Positions 12,234 to 25,475 are shown, numbered from the stretch's first letter. The stretch is DNA of 64,000 nt from Primulina eburnea (GCF_022965805.1 NC_133102.1:2054885-2118884); one strand, 5' to 3'. The notes: generated from the letters alone by a model not told the origin. A program made the numbers and translations.

Positions 12234-14677
12234 TCAGTCAGATTGTAACCTTGCAATATACTGGTCATAGTATTTAGCAGCTCGTTCCAGATCCCCAAGT
12301 TCGGTGTAACAATCAGCTATAGCTCCATAAGCTTCGGTATTTCCAGATTCCTCTCCTTCTCTTTGTGAAATTTCGAGAACCATCAAGTGATATTTGATGG
12401 CATCACGGAATTTGCCTTGCCTTTGAAGAGATGCTCCTAGACGTATATTAATTTAATTAGTCACAAAACAAACGAGACATTCAATTACACAGAGTATCGA
12501 TAGGAATCTTACTTTTAAGGAACCAATATTACTGAGAAGTACAAAAATACGTGCAAAGCATGAGTACCTAAGCCCCTTGCAGCTTTCTTTTCCTCGATAG
12601 GATCTTCTAGCTTCTGAGCAAGCTCAAGTGCCGATTTAAACTCGAAAAACGCGTTCTCTAGATCTTGATTGCGAAGAAAATTTTTCCCATTTTTCAGACG
12701 AGAAATTAGATCTTGCTTTCTCTCATCAACAATTATTTCATTTTCTGGTATTCTTCCACTAACTGGAACATAACTCAAACTGGGAGCATAAGATTCAATC
12801 TTAGCTTGCCTTCTTAAAGCTGCATTGATCTGGCGCAGCTGCTCATTAAGCCGCCTCAATTCTCCTCTCCGCTGCCGTGCAAGTAGTCCTGCATCATGGT
12901 GCGTTAACATCAACCAAACCCTTGGTTAAACTAACTAGAACCAAGAATAATAAGCACGAACAAGCATGGTAGAAAATGTTCAGGTTTTCCAAAATTCGAA
13001 CTGCTCATATGTTGCAAACTAAGAATTCTCTAAACCAGCATTGGTTTCAAATCTTACAAATGAGACAGAATATCATCAACTAGATCCAAGCAGGAAGATC
13101 AAAACCTTGCTTTTAAGGAATTCAAAGAGCATCCCTAAAAGTATGAACAAAAAATTAAAAGAAATAAGAATATTAAGAAGAAGAACTACGAAGGAACTTA
13201 TACATTACCTCCGACAGTGGCACCTATAAGAGCAACAAAAAGCAACAATGGCATATTCATACTGAAAACTGAATTGTTAGCTTCACATGTTTCTGCGAGT
13301 GCTTCAAAAGGTTTGGCAAACATTAATCCATTTACAACTAAGAGAGCCGTAGCTGGGAGTCTGGATGGTGAAGTTGCCTGCCAATGAGAGCATAACAAAA
13401 TGCAAGCTAGATATGACCCATCCTAGATAAAATCGAGATAAAACTAAAGAATCCAAAATAAAGACACAGATTGAGGGAAAATGAAACCAAAATCTACATT
13501 CAGATATTGAAGCATGTCTCATAAGGTACAACTATGTTAATAATAATCTGAAAACTTTGATTCGAATAAAAGTCGCAATGTCAAGTCTCTCTCTCTCTTG
13601 GTTGGATTGGATAACTAATGGAGAAGAGCATCAGAGAAAGCAGAACAAAAATCGAAACAGGAATGAAAGAAACTACATGCACCAGAAATTATAAAGGTTC
13701 TTATTCTGTAATGCATTTGACGCAATGAAACAAACTTGCATTCAGACTTGATAGCCGAATAATGAGTATTTACCGAAAGAGAACTAGTTTAGCACTTGAT
13801 TCACAATAAAATCTAGGAAACAGCAACAGTGATACTAAATTATGCTTTTTAAATCAGCACAAGTTTTTTTTTTGGATTCTTAAGATTACAGTTTTTATAT
13901 GCGACCACAGCACTGACAATCACTCATCATCTCCAAGATAAATTATACAAATTATTCAATTTTCTGGATATTCTTTTGAGTCCACAATATAAATTCAGTT
14001 CTGGGAGAATATCTCTAGTTATATAATTCAGAGAAGCATTCATGTAAAAACCAACAATCTAGAATGAAATCACATCCTAGTCTACAGGCCAGTATACTTC
14101 AAGTCTATTTGGATAATTGGATGGTAATCACCTTCTCCATCCTCATAAAAGTAAAAATCAACTACGCCCTTATATAATCAACAATCTGACAACTCCATGA
14201 ACACAAAAAATCGAAAGCTAATAAAACTACGCGAGGCCCAAACCAAAACGAATTTCGCAGCAGGCCATGAAGCAAAATGAAACCCGATGGGAAAGACGTT
14301 GCAGCTCTTAGATCACTTAACGAACAAAACTTCGACCATTACCAGATTAACCGGAGACGAATAACACAAATTCCACGATTCACCTGAGATTCAATTTTCC
14401 GCAAGCCCGTCGACCGAAATTCAACAGGGAAATCTTCATCTCATAAAAAAATTACCTTGGAATCTACAGCGGAGAGCATTTCCTGCAGAGAACCCTTGCA
14501 TTTACACACATATCTAGCATGACTGGTACAACAAGTGGCAGTGAAACGGGTTGTTGCACAGGTGAAAGAAGAACAGGGAAGGAGAGGTTTCAGCGCTCCA
14601 GAAGATGAAGAAAACCTGGAGAAAATTCGAGGGTGATTAGGGCAACAGGCCAGGAGCCCTTCCTTCAGCAACATCAT
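12234..14677 (-). CDS. FLU: FLU, plastid TPR protein repressing chlorophyll precursor synthesis
   Basis: Four exons on the minus strand (14677-14456, 13377-13209, 12888-12568, 12436-12234) total 915 nt, or 304 aa, close to the usual 310-320. FLU binds glutamyl-tRNA reductase at plastid membranes and limits 5-aminolevulinate synthesis in the dark. Residues 1-74 are Ser/Cys/Arg-rich, as expected for a transit peptide. Residues 116-130 form the membrane segment (MPLLLFVALIGATVG). Residues 131-160 are a charged coiled-coil (QRRGELRRLNEQLRQINAAL). The tail holds the TPR region with GASLQRQGKFRDAI and AYGAIADCYTELGD. All four exons match my recollection of Arabidopsis FLU closely, apart from the variable transit peptide. 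The start is the first of two adjacent Met codons. The gene is divergent from SQD2. I see no defects. Confidence 0.93.
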
Positions 14678-16813
14678 CTTTCGTTATCTTCTGCTTTCTA
14701 CGCTCTCCCAGCTTTCTGCTCTTACGGCTCAACATCAATGATTATTACTATTATTATATTTGAAATTAATTTCACATTTATGTAATTTTATTTTATTTCT
14801 TTTTTAAAAAAATATTTTAGATTATTAAAAAAAACATAAATTATTGTAATTGTAATATATGTATATTATTACAAATCTGTATTTCCAACCCAATTTGGGC
14901 TTAAAAAAACTCAATTGGGACAACTGTTTACTAAACAACCCAATGTGGGCTAAAGCTTTTAAGGGCCCATATGCCAGAGAGTTTCCTTATTACTCCGGGA
15001 TGGGTTTGAATAAATAAACAAGCCCATGGGCTTAGATGGAATAAAGTCAACCCATCTTATCAGGCCCAATTATGAGTCTTGATTTCACTCACCAAATTAA
15101 TGACTGCGTTGCGTCTCCATCCATAAATGCATTATTGGGTGCTAAAAAAAATTTAATCGTAAAGTCTAACTCTAATTTTGATATGTCAATATGACATTAA
15201 ATTTTTAATTTTACATTTAAACCCTTCATGATATTTGTTAGTTTTTTTTTTTTTTCGCTAGTGTGACTTTATTAATAATTTTTTGCATATCTTTATTTAT
15301 TTTCGATTTTTTTCTCCAAGTTATCACTAATTTATCTAAAAGGTCAAATTATCTTAGTAAATCTTATATAATCATTAATCTATAAATATCTCAGTAAATA
15401 TTTTTTATATCAAATAATACTTAAAATATTTCTCTGTGACGACATAATCTAATAAAAAAATTGATTTATTTTGAATTAGCCTAAAAACTCACATCATGTA
15501 AACTCTCAAAATGCGACTATTTGATACTTAATAATATAGTATAGATTACCATCTGAAATATATTGAGTTACTTACCTCTCATACTCTTTGCTCAACCACA
15601 GCTTTGGCCAGCTTTATTTTTTATTTTTTTTTTGGGCCACCACAGTATAAGATGGATAATATATAATGAAGTGAGACATCAAAAGAGACAGAAATAATGT
15701 CCAAAGTCACTGTTTTAGTATAAAATCTTAGTAATCGAAAGAAAATATCATGTGTTCGGAACATCGCTTTTTTTAAAATTTTAAAAACATTTTTTAAAAA
15801 AAAATTCGATGGTAAATTATTTTAAAATTTTAATGTTATATTAATTACGAATGAACAAGTTGATGAAAAATATCGAGATTTAATATTATATCGACACCTG
15901 CAATGGATAACAAAACAATACACCTGAGTCTCAAGTTTTGAGACAAGGTTCGTGAATAGTGACAAACTCACTCTACACTAAAAAAGCACACACTAAATCG
16001 TCTATTAATTGTGTCTATTTATGTGTCTATTTCGTCCCTAAGTGTTACTTGATATTAGTGCACCGACGCACACGTTACATGCTTGTATAATATTTTTTTT
16101 ATAATTCATTTGATTTATATTTAAATTAGGAACGAAATATAATTTTAAGAAATAATGAGGGACTACACTGAAATTTTGATATATAAATTTAAAAATAAAT
16201 TGAAAATTAAAAGAGTAAAAAAAATTACCTAAATAAAATTGAACTTATAAACTAAACCCCAATAAACAATAACTCTATCCATTGATCTATATATAACTTT
16301 CATTAAAATTTTAACATTTTATTAATATATATAATTATAAAAACAGACCAGACACCAAAATATATGTATTATATAATTTATATCAGAGAGGGCATATACT
16401 ATATATTTATTTATTTATTTATATCTGAGATGGCATATACTTTGTCATCCTCCAATTATTCCCCGCCACCTTTCTTGAAGAAGAATATCCAGTTGGACAG
16501 ATCCATCGCTTCCGTGGCCCATCTTCTCTATCTTCCAACTCCGCAATTGTACGCCACTGATCCAAAAGAATCATAATAGACCCAAGACCCAGGACAAAAG
16601 GCTGTCTTTATTTGATTTGAGCACATTTTACACACTAATAGCAACTCATCAAAGCAGCACCTCTCCTTTTGTTTTCCCCTCACAGCTCTCTCATTTAATT
16701 TTGAGTCAAACTGTTTCTTGCTCTTGGGCATCAAGAATTAGAAAACCCATTAGTTTAATTGGTTAAAGACTCTATTTTTGCAGCTTGTAGGGTACAAAAA
16801 GTGGAAAATTCAA
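14678..16813. other. Divergent intergenic region between FLU and SQD2
   Basis: AT-rich upstream DNA of two plastid-protein genes. Near its right end, 16430-16576 encodes a 48-codon ORF beginning MAYTLSSSNYSPPPFL. This looks like a plastid transit peptide and could be SQD2 exon 1, but I could not join it cleanly. Two similar 27-bp stretches ending GGCATATACT lie at about 16383-16409 and 16421-16447. Nothing else is recognised. Confidence 0.5.
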
Positions 16814-19800
16814 ATGACCATTATTACCGAGCAAAGGGAAGATGAGGAGGAGAACCCTCCTCCAATGTTTGAATCTGAGATGATTTCCAAGACTAGGCGT
16901 ATTGCTCTTTTTGTGGAGCCATCTCCCTTTGCGTGAGTGTTTAATTCTGAGCATTTGCTCCATTTCATTTTGTGCACTTCATGTGTATTTCGTTGGCAAG
17001 ATTTTGGGATCTTCTTTTTTGGCATTTAATTTCTGGTGGTTGATCCGTCTTTGGTAGGGAATTGAACTGATGATTTTGCGGTCATGTACTTGGTATCGTA
17101 CAAGTCTAGATGTAGTATCTTGATGCAAATTATAAGATCACAATATCTATTAAATTGGACTAACAAATTTGCTTGTACACGAATTTCAAATTTATGTTTG
17201 AATAGATCATAAATCATTGAAGTTGTAGTCTGTAACCAATAGTGTAAAAGTTTCCTTTTATGATTCCTGTTAGAATTGAAAAGCAAAGTTGTTGTCTCTA
17301 TTGCTCAAGGTATTTGCTGCAAGCTGGCATTGGCATGTGCAAAAAGACCGCCTCATTTTTTGTTGTTTCTTCTCTGTTTTTTGGTTTTTATACCTATCAA
17401 ACTAGCTTATAACTGTGATTCCATGATACACTATTTGATAGTCCGTGATGAAATATGGCTAGTCATTTTAAATCATGACTTTAAAAGCAATCAATTTTAA
17501 TTGGTGTGCATCATTTTCACTCATCTAAGACAGGGATTAACATTGTTTGTGTATTGTCCCTTATGTATGTTGTTTTGAAATATTTTAACTTATTCTTTGT
17601 ATGATTGTATTTCTCTATGTTATATTTGTCCCTAGCTGTTACCTACATTTGCCATTTGCTTCAATCAGCTTAATCAAGATTATTATCTGCTGCTCAATAT
17701 CTCTTCGAGTTAATCTACTCAAGGACCATCAAATATTCAAGTTATTCAATTTCAGTTTTTGATTTTATTAATTATTCTATTTTGCATTATTCGAGTACCC
17801 ATGCACTCCTTTTGCATGATTTGTCCTTCTACATTCAGATAAATCTTCATTCGTTGACTTCAAATATTTTGGAATTATACGCAGTTATGTCTCTGGATAC
17901 AAAAACAGGTTCCAAAATTTTATTAAATATCTACGGGAGATGGGAGACGAGGTAAATTTTCACACTGATAGTTGTTTACACTTGTAAATTAGAGATATTC
18001 ACGACTGTTTATGTTTTGCTTTATGAGGCTGCACAATAATACTAGGTTTATGCTACATGATTTCATTTGGTGGACAATGATCATTCAAATCATGAAACAC
18101 AACTTTATTTCCCATTTCATGGTAGAAAACTGTTCCATTTAAAGTTTTTTTCTCTCTTTTTGTGTGTGTGTGTGTGTCTGTGATCCCGATGTGTCCCAAT
18201 CCTAACCATGAATCAAAGTTCCTTGGTTATGAGTTTAATCATTTTAGTAAATTTTATTAGGAGCCTGATTATATCTATTCTGGACCTCAACATTTAATTT
18301 CATATTTTTTTTTGTAGGCCATTTTTTGTGCTAACTTAAACTTTGTTTTAAGTCCGTTTTGAATTGTTAGCATGCACAAACTTGTTTTTTAAAATATCAA
18401 TAAAAATTGCGAGTTTTCTCTAACTCTTGTTAATTATTCTTCAAGTCTTGTAAACATTCAAATTTCAAACTTATCTCGAGTTATGGCTTTTGTTTTTCAA
18501 AGGACTAGTTTCCAAAACAATTCAAATCTTGGTAAAATCTGATCTTTGATTGATAGTTTAGTTGATTCTTGCTTCCATGATTTGAGCTTAGTATCGTGGC
18601 AGTTGTCTTTAAGTCGTTAAAAATATTTATACGGGCCTTCAGTAAATTGTTGGGATTTTCGTTTCTTTCTTGGGTTTGATTCCTAAATTCCTTTTTTTTT
18701 TCTCACTTGAACCAAAATAATTTATTTCGTTCATGTCTTTGTTATCACAATGACCTCATTTAGAAATATTTCTTAAGAGCGTAACAATTGAAAGCATTAG
18801 CATTTTTTTGTATTCCGGTCATTTTATCTCTGAAAGGTAGTCTTTGGATGTGGGATTCAGGTCATGGTTGTAACAACTCACGAAGGAGTGCCACAGGAAT
18901 TTTATGGAGCACAATTGATTGGTTCAAGAAGGTTAGTGCTGGTATTTTGGTCTAATGTTGAATCAAAGACATTGCACTTCATGTGTTTTTTCTTAACCCG
19001 AAAAAATCTTGTAGAAGGACCATGGTTTCAAGTTACAAAATCTGTATCCTTTTGCTTCTGTCAATATGCACTGTCTTGTTCTGATGGAATCGTGGTTTTG
19101 AATTCTCTTTACAGCTTCCCTTGTCCCTGTTACCAAAAGGTACCCCTATCACTAGCACTTAGCCCCAGGATAATCTCTGCAGTTGCACAATTCAAGCCTG
19201 ACATTATACATGCATCGTCACCCGGTATCATGGTATGGTGTATCTAACTAATCTGTGTCCTTATTACTTTTTCTGCTACCACTCACAAAACATGGGAACA
19301 TAAGTATTAGCTTGGGTTTCTTCATTGACGTATTTGCATCTTTTGTAGGTGTTTGGAGCTCTCTTTATCGCAAAAATGTTAAGTGTACCACTAGTGATGT
19401 CGTATCACACTCACGTTCCTCTGTACGTCTGAACTCCCAGTTCACATTTTTTTCCTCAAATAAATCATGTTTGGATATGGTGCTGATGCTATATTGCTAT
19501 TTTGCAGATACATACCTAGATATACCTTCAGTTGGCTTGTTGAGCCGATGTGGTTAGTTATAAGTATGTCATTTGTAATCATGCTCTTGAATTTGAGTTT
19601 TTATTTTTTTAGGATAACACATTGAAGATTGAGTTATCTGTGGACAGAATTTTTGCATAGAGCTGCTGATCTTACCATTGTCCCTTCTACTGCCATTGGA
19701 AAGGATTTAGAAGATGCTAAGGTGACAGCAGGTGAAGTTTTATGTCTTGAATCTTGTTGATTAGTCTCCGCTGCAGTTTCAAAACTTCTATAATCTTTAT

Positions 19801-20975
19801 CACCCAATTTCTGCATATGTCCATCTATTTTGGTAATAAAATAGTGTAACTTTCGTGCCAGTGGACCGTTCTTGAAACTGTGTCTTGGTCATTTTGCAAA
19901 ATTTCAGCTAACAGGATACGGCTCTGGAATAAGGGTGTTGATTCTGAGAGCTTCCATCCCCGGTTCCATTCTCATGAAATGAGAGAACGTTTAAGGTAAG
20001 AAACTCTAATCAAATCATCTTGAAATACGATTTCCCTAGTTTTTTTGACAATACCCATTCCAACATCAGCAAGGGAGAGCCGGACAGACCATTGATAGTT
20101 CATGTGGGACGACTTGGACTTGAGAAGAGCTTAGATTTTCTCAAAAGGTCTTTTTCATTTATCCAAATGGAGAAACTATATTTGTAGAATGCCATATTGA
20201 CATAAATATACACTTGAGAGCAATGTTTATCAAGCACTTACTGGTGAGATGGCAAATCCTGAACAGGGTCATGGAAAGACTTCCAGATGCTCGAATAGCT
20301 TTTGTTGGAGATGGTCCATACAGGTGACATTTTATTTGGTTCATATTATCTATTAATTGAGGTGCCTGAAAACTTTAGTCTATGTGTAAGGGCGAATAGA
20401 AATTTCACAAAAAATGTGCCTGGTAGGTTCTATCACTGCCACCAAATAAACTCGTCTTGCTTTGTTTCTTTTTGGGCAGGGAGGAACTAGAGAAGATGTT
20501 TTCCGGCATGCCAGCAGTATTCACTGGTATGTTACAAGGAGAAGAGCTCTCACAGGCATACGCCTGTGGAGATATATTTATCATGCCTTCAGAATCTGAG
20601 ACACTCGGACAAGTTGTTATGGAGGCAATGTCTTCTGGACTTCCTGTTGTTGCTGCTCGTGCAGGAGGAATCCCAGACATCATCTCTGAAGATCAACAGG
20701 GTAAAACTGGCTATCTCTTTAATCCTGGAGATTTAGATGACTGCTTGAGCAAAGTAAAACCTCTTCTGCACGACCAAGAACTTAGAGAAACCATAGGAAA
20801 AGCGGCGCGTGCGGAAATGGAGAAATATGATTGGAGGGCAGCGACTCGCAAGATACGTAATGAACAGTATAATGCTGCTATTTGGTTTTGGAGGAAGAAA
20901 AGGGCTGAGTTCTTGAGGCCCTTCTTTTGGTTGTTCCGATGTATTTTTCATGTGCAGGAACCTCTCGAAATGTAA
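16814..20975 (+). CDS. SQD2: UDP-sulfoquinovose:diacylglycerol sulfoquinovosyltransferase (sulfolipid synthase), N-terminus uncertain
   Basis: Eleven exons: 16814-16932, 17885-17951, 18861-18931, 19115-19232, 19349-19422, 19508-19563, 19648-19731, 19908-19995, 20070-20147, 20267-20323 and 20480-20975. They total 1308 nt, or 435 aa. The enzyme transfers sulfoquinovose to diacylglycerol at the plastid envelope, the last step of SQDG synthesis. The SQD2-specific start of the GT-B fold is present (FVEPSPFAYVSGYKNRFQNF), as are SYHTHVP, RLWNKGVDSESFHPR and the GT4 EX7E motif (E311 to E319 in ESETLGQVVME). The family is about 510 aa with a transit peptide, so roughly 75 residues are missing. An in-frame stop at 16751 and an acceptor-like CAG at 16781-16783 suggest that an upstream exon supplies them. 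The ATG used here is the first in-frame Met of the conserved part. Confidence 0.92.
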
Positions 20976-21095
20976 TGCTGGATTGTTTGTGGGATTTGAA
21001 AGATAAGATGTATTTAGTGATTGGCCTGAAGAATTGTCTGTTTTGTTATTAGCCTGTGTATTGATTTATGTGTGAACAGATGAAGTTAAAGTTTG

Positions 21096-21099
<4 letters not shown>

Positions 21100-21144
<45 letters not shown>

Positions 21145-21149
21145 TTTTC
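21100..21149. repeat. (TA)n microsatellite followed by T run
   Basis: About 18 uninterrupted TA units about 120 bp after the SQD2 stop, followed by a short T tract. Confidence 0.9.
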
Positions 21150-22205
21150 CTTTTTTTGCATGTGCCTATGTTTTTCTTATCTTTGTTTTTTCCTTCAGCA
21201 GAAAAATGCGTGGCATTGTTTTCCACGGGGGAAAAAAGTTAAAATAGAAATTAATTTATCTATCATGCTTTCAAAAGTACGAGTCTTTTCAAACATGAGT
21301 CTGAAGATACATTTCAAGTTTTGTCCTATTTTTTTTCAACGGTGATAGGAAACTTCGGAGCCAACTAAGAAGTGTGTCTCGGGTATATCTTTTTGTTTGG
21401 CTAGACATAATAGTCTACATGTTACTCAATCGGGATAATTGCATCATGTGTCAAACTCGATCGAGAAAGTATTGGTAAGAATAACAGGATTTGTGACCAT
21501 ATAACTCTGCACTTTCTGCGTGAAAATATTGAAAAAGGCTACCCGGCACCTGGTCATATGACTCTGTGTTCACCTACTTTATGTTTGGATGATTGTGTGA
21601 TCGTGTAATTCAACATTTGACAGAATGTAGCGCCATGAATAGGATGGTGAATTGTGAGTTAATTGTAAACTGTTTAATTTTAAAATGGGGAGCCTAAATA
21701 ACAAGTATATGAGCAAAATGAGTAAATTATGGGCAGACCGGAAGTGAGGTTAATGGATTGAATGATTAAATATTAATTATTATGTCATAAGGAAAGAAAT
21801 AGATAATTGTAATTAAAATGGAACCTTTTAAGCATTATTACCCAAATACCAACTGCTTAAATATTATTCATACGCTCTTCCACAAACAAATGTTATGTCT
21901 ATGTTATTATATAATTAAGAGTTAGCATTTAAAGTAATTATTTTAAAAGAGTTCAAAATATGTAATTTCATAATTATCCATCTTATCTTAGTAAAAATCT
22001 TCTCAAATCACTCTATATTTTACATAAAAAAATTCTAAACAAACTGTCCTTTTAAACCAAACAATTCTTTTAAATTGATAATAATTTGATGTTAATTATT
22101 TAGTATTATTTGATTAAATTAAAAATAATAATAACATATACAACGTGTGTATCTTTACTAGTAATGTAATATTCCTTGTCTAATTTTATAAGATATTGTT
22201 TTGGT

Positions 22206-22385
22206 CAAAAATTTGTGTGAGACGGTTTCACGGTCGTATTTATGAAATTGATCTATTATATGGATCATCCATAAAAAAAATATTACTTTTTATGCTAAAA
22301 GTATTATTTTTATTGTTAATATGGATAAAGTTGACCCGTCTCACAGATTAAAATCCGTGAGACGATCTCATATGAAACTCACTCG
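22206..22385 (+). repeat. Dispersed palindromic-ended repeat, copy 3 (forward)
   Basis: A full-length copy with GTGAGACGGTTTCAC on the left and GTGAGACGATCTCAT on the right. The internal blocks TGGATCATCC, TATGCTAAAAGTAT and GTTGACCCGTCTCAC are all present. Confidence 0.85.
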
Positions 22386-22598
22386 TTTGTTTTAATCTTT
22401 AAAATGTACAAAAAAAAAAAAAAAAAAAAAAACTCTCTTCATGTTTCGTGACAAATTTAGTTTATATTATTAATAACTATTTTGCCACAGTTGCTCTGGA
22501 ATTCCTACGATGGTGTTTGGTTAAATTTTATTGAAAACATGCATGGATCCTAGTATTTAGTCGGGATTCTTAATTGATAATGGAAACCAATGTTTGAT

Positions 22599-24023
22599 TT
22601 AGGAAACATATTGCATAAATTCCAAATCATTCTCCAGTCCAGCCATGGTCTCCGGCGCAAGAACAACCTCAAGATCAACGCTCCCATTTCCTTCTCTCCC
22701 CGGAAAAGCCGAGATCTTACCGTCGAATTTATTAGCCTTACCGCTTCTCACTGCCAACGGCCGCCCCCACCCGAAATCATTGTCGTACATCGGAAACCTG
22801 GGGGAGCTTCCCATGGTGATCATCGCACCGTCGAAATTCCCTAGCGGGAACAGTCTCGGATTGCTCTCCCAGTCCTTCACACCCCGCCGGACTGTAGCGT
22901 CGTCGTGGGCCACTACGTTATCGTGCAGCTGATCAGCTCCCCAGCTCAAGTCGTTGGCTAACAGCTCGCCGGATGTGGCAACGGTTGGTATGCTTTGGAT
23001 TGCGTTTCCGAAATATAGTGGGGCGAGCCGCGGTTCGATCCGATGTCTGCAGTTCACCGCCATTCGGAATGTTGTCGTTTTGGTGGGGGCGAGGTTTCTG
23101 GCGCGTGTCACGGATCTCCACAGCTGGGCGCATAGGGACTGGAACGATGAGATCTCAGCCGTTGGCAGGTTGGCTTCCATGACGGACGTTAACTTTCCGT
23201 TACTTTTGCGGTTATGTGCAACTGCCCAATTGTCGTTACTTTGTTTGCTCATAATCTCCGCCGAGGAAACTTGAGGCTTTTGAGTAGGATTAGCATTGTT
23301 AGCCCTAGATTTCAGTCTTAGGATCGCTTCTCTGCTGAAATGGAAGATCTTCTCCCGTAGAGGCTCGTCGCCGGAAAATGTAACCGACGGTCCCCCGGCG
23401 GGGAACCGCAGCACAGCTGGGGAATCAAAAACGGTGTCACGGCAGAAGTCGGGCGCCCTCGAGATCTTACTCTCACCTCTCGCGATTTCCGCGAAGGTGT
23501 TGAAGAAGTTCCAGAAGGACGTGCCGTCGACCACGGCGTGATTCATGGTGCATCCGACGAAAACGGCATCGGCTAGTTCCGTGATCTGAATAGTAACAAG
23601 TGGCTTATGATGGCCTGCGTAGCTAAGAGTGTCGTCGAGCTGGAAGAACCTCCGGTACGCGGCGGGTATGTCCTGGTCGGGCGGAGGAATCAATGTCGTG
23701 GAAGAGAGGTGCGACGCCTTGGCATGGTAAAGATCTACACCAGCGTTGTTGCAAAGAATATACACATGGCCGGTGGCATCGTCGGTGCCGAGCCTGCCCG
23801 CGAGTGGTGGGAAGTGAGAGAGGGTTTTAGACAGTGAAAGCTTGAAAAAAGAGATAAGAGAAGCCGAGGAAAGCAGCGGAGCTGGAAGTAAAACGCCTTT
23901 CTGAATATATTGACATGAAAGCATGGGAAGATCAGATACGGAGAGCTTCAGAGATTCGACGGCGGAGTTGTTTTGAGGATACACAGTTTGTTTGGAGACA
24001 ATTACCATGGAAGAAGAGGGCAT
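22599..24023 (-). CDS. BAHD acyltransferase, intronless, At3g50280/EPS1-like group
   Basis: A single exon of 474 aa. BAHD enzymes move an acyl group from CoA to alcohols or amines in the cytosol. The catalytic HXXXD motif is NHAVVDG (H162, D166) and the structural DFGWG motif is at 416-420. The N-terminal LSVSDLPMLSCQYIQKG is characteristic of the group that includes At3g50280, At5g67150 and EPS1. Length and motifs are intact, so the enzyme looks functional. The substrate cannot be read from sequence. In EPS1 itself the activity has been reported to be a lyase in salicylate synthesis, so acyl transfer should not be assumed. The start Met is preceded by a TATA box about 60 bp upstream. Several ORFs of 60-106 codons on the plus strand are shadows. 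Confidence 0.9.
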   Translation of the reverse strand: MPSSSMVIVSKQTVYPQNNSAVESLKLSVSDLPMLSCQYIQKGVLLPAPLLSSASLISFFKLSLSKTLSHFPPLAGRLGTDDATGHVYILCNNAGVDLYHAKASHLSSTTLIPPPDQDIPAAYRRFFQLDDTLSYAGHHKPLVTIQITELADAVFVGCTMNHAVVDGTSFWNFFNTFAEIARGESKISRAPDFCRDTVFDSPAVLRFPAGGPSVTFSGDEPLREKIFHFSREAILRLKSRANNANPTQKPQVSSAEIMSKQSNDNWAVAHNRKSNGKLTSVMEANLPTAEISSFQSLCAQLWRSVTRARNLAPTKTTTFRMAVNCRHRIEPRLAPLYFGNAIQSIPTVATSGELLANDLSWGADQLHDNVVAHDDATVRRGVKDWESNPRLFPLGNFDGAMITMGSSPRFPMYDNDFGWGRPLAVRSGKANKFDGKISAFPGREGNGSVDLEVVLAPETMAGLENDLEFMQYVS

Positions 24024-24080
24024 GATTAATATTCTTGGGTTTTCTTGACAAGTTTACGAATTGTTCGTTACAACTGAGAA

Positions 24081-24092
24081 TATATATAGGAG
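24081..24092 (-). promoter_or_regulatory. TATA box of the BAHD gene
   Basis: On the minus strand the sequence reads CTATATATATTC, about 60 bp upstream of the ATG at 24023. It is an AT motif in an otherwise mixed context, at a spacing that would give a short leader. Confidence 0.6.
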
Positions 24093-25296
24093 AAATGTTC
24101 ATGCACCTTGGTAGTTAAGAGCGATTGATTGATTGATTGGGGGTTTTGGATAAAAAGGTGGGTATCACATCACTCACGTACCTCTCACATGGAAGTGGTG
24201 GACACTTGTCAGCTACCCATTGTTATTTCTATCATTCTATGCAACCTTTGCCCATTACATTTTTTCTACCTTAGGTCTATTATCAGAATCCATATCTAGA
24301 CACCCTTTGAGACAAGTTACATGTAACATGAAAAATTCAATTCCCACAACCTACGATCCATGTCTTATATGTCCCTTGAAAAACCCATCAAGGTATAAAT
24401 TATGGGCAAATGTTGCGCTCACATGCATACGATGGCAAGAGTGACTCGTTCATCAGATGTTTATTCATATCCAGAAACCCCGGTCCGAAGCAAAACAAAA
24501 ACAAAAAGAGAAAGCAAGTTTCACAAGCTATGGATTTAATAAGCCAGCGGTCCGGCAGCACTCCGACTGTTTTTAAAACTTTAGATTGAACTCACGAAAT
24601 TTAATTAATATTTTTTTTTATAAAAATATTATTTTTCAGTATAAAATATGCATTGTTTCACAAAACTTATTCTTTAAATTTTTAAAAAATTAATGAGGTA
24701 AACGATAATACAAATAATAACGTGTCGGAAAAAAGTGAGAGCAGTGATCTTAATGGGCCATGAAAGAGTCGATTTGGTGTCGAGTGGTGGGCCGCGGGAT
24801 CCACGTTTTGAGTTTACATGTGTGGACGACTTAAGACTTCCGGACAATTTAGACGTCCGGACATTTGAAAATTATTCACATTTGACATTATTTCTTTCTT
24901 TCTTAGGTTTAGTTTCCTTTTTTTTTCTTTTTTATTAAAAAAAGTTGTAATAGCGACGTATTTCAAGAAATATGGTTATAAACACGTCTGGAAATATGGA
25001 ATCCTTGGTGCCGTCCATGGTTTTACGGACGAGGAGGCTGTCGTATTAGTGGAAGACTCGTAAATTAGCACGTGAAACACAACTACATTGCCATTTTTGT
25101 CCATAACCTCATCTCTTATTCACGACTCGTTCTTAAATTTCTAGATAATTGCGACCATTATCTAATATTATTTTCTTGGTTTAATATATATATTCATTAC
25201 ATTAATTTGATTCGTTATTGATTTAGATGAAAACTATCAATTCACCATGAGAGTTGATTTGTGTAAGTGATAAGTCGAATCGAATAAGTAAAAGAA

Positions 25297-25475
25297 TAGG
25301 TCTCTTGTGAGACAGTCTCACGAATTTTTATCTGTATAACGGGTCAACCCTACCGATATTCACAATAAAAAATAATACAATTAGCATAAAAAATAATATT
25401 ATTTTATGGATGACCCAAATAAGATATATGTCTTATAAAATACGATTCGTGAGATCGTCATACACAAGTTTTTGC
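25297..25475 (-). repeat. Dispersed palindromic-ended repeat, copy 4 (reverse)
   Basis: Reverse orientation: GTGAGACAGTCTCACGAATT, then GGGTCAACCCTACCGATATT, then TGGATGACCCAAATAAGATA, and a degraded right palindrome GTGAGATCGTCATACAC. Confidence 0.85.

Larger units (their letters stand above)
20976..22598. other. Convergent intergenic region between SQD2 and BAHD gene
   Basis: Holds the 3' flanks of both genes, an AT microsatellite, one dispersed repeat copy and a long A run near 22410-22431. No gene is seen. Confidence 0.6.

Noticed and set aside
16430..16576. 48-codon ORF as a confirmed SQD2 transit-peptide exon
   Set aside because: The composition fits, but no good donor joins it in frame to the acceptor at 16783, so I keep it as a possibility only.
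16740..16775. Sequence resembling part of a tRNA (TAGTTTAATTGGTTAA)
   Set aside because: No acceptor stem, anticodon arm or GGTTCRA box can be placed around it. I found no supportable tRNA gene in the window.
22645..23837. Several plus-strand ORFs of 66-106 codons
   Set aside because: All lie antisense to the BAHD coding sequence and reflect its GC-rich codon use.
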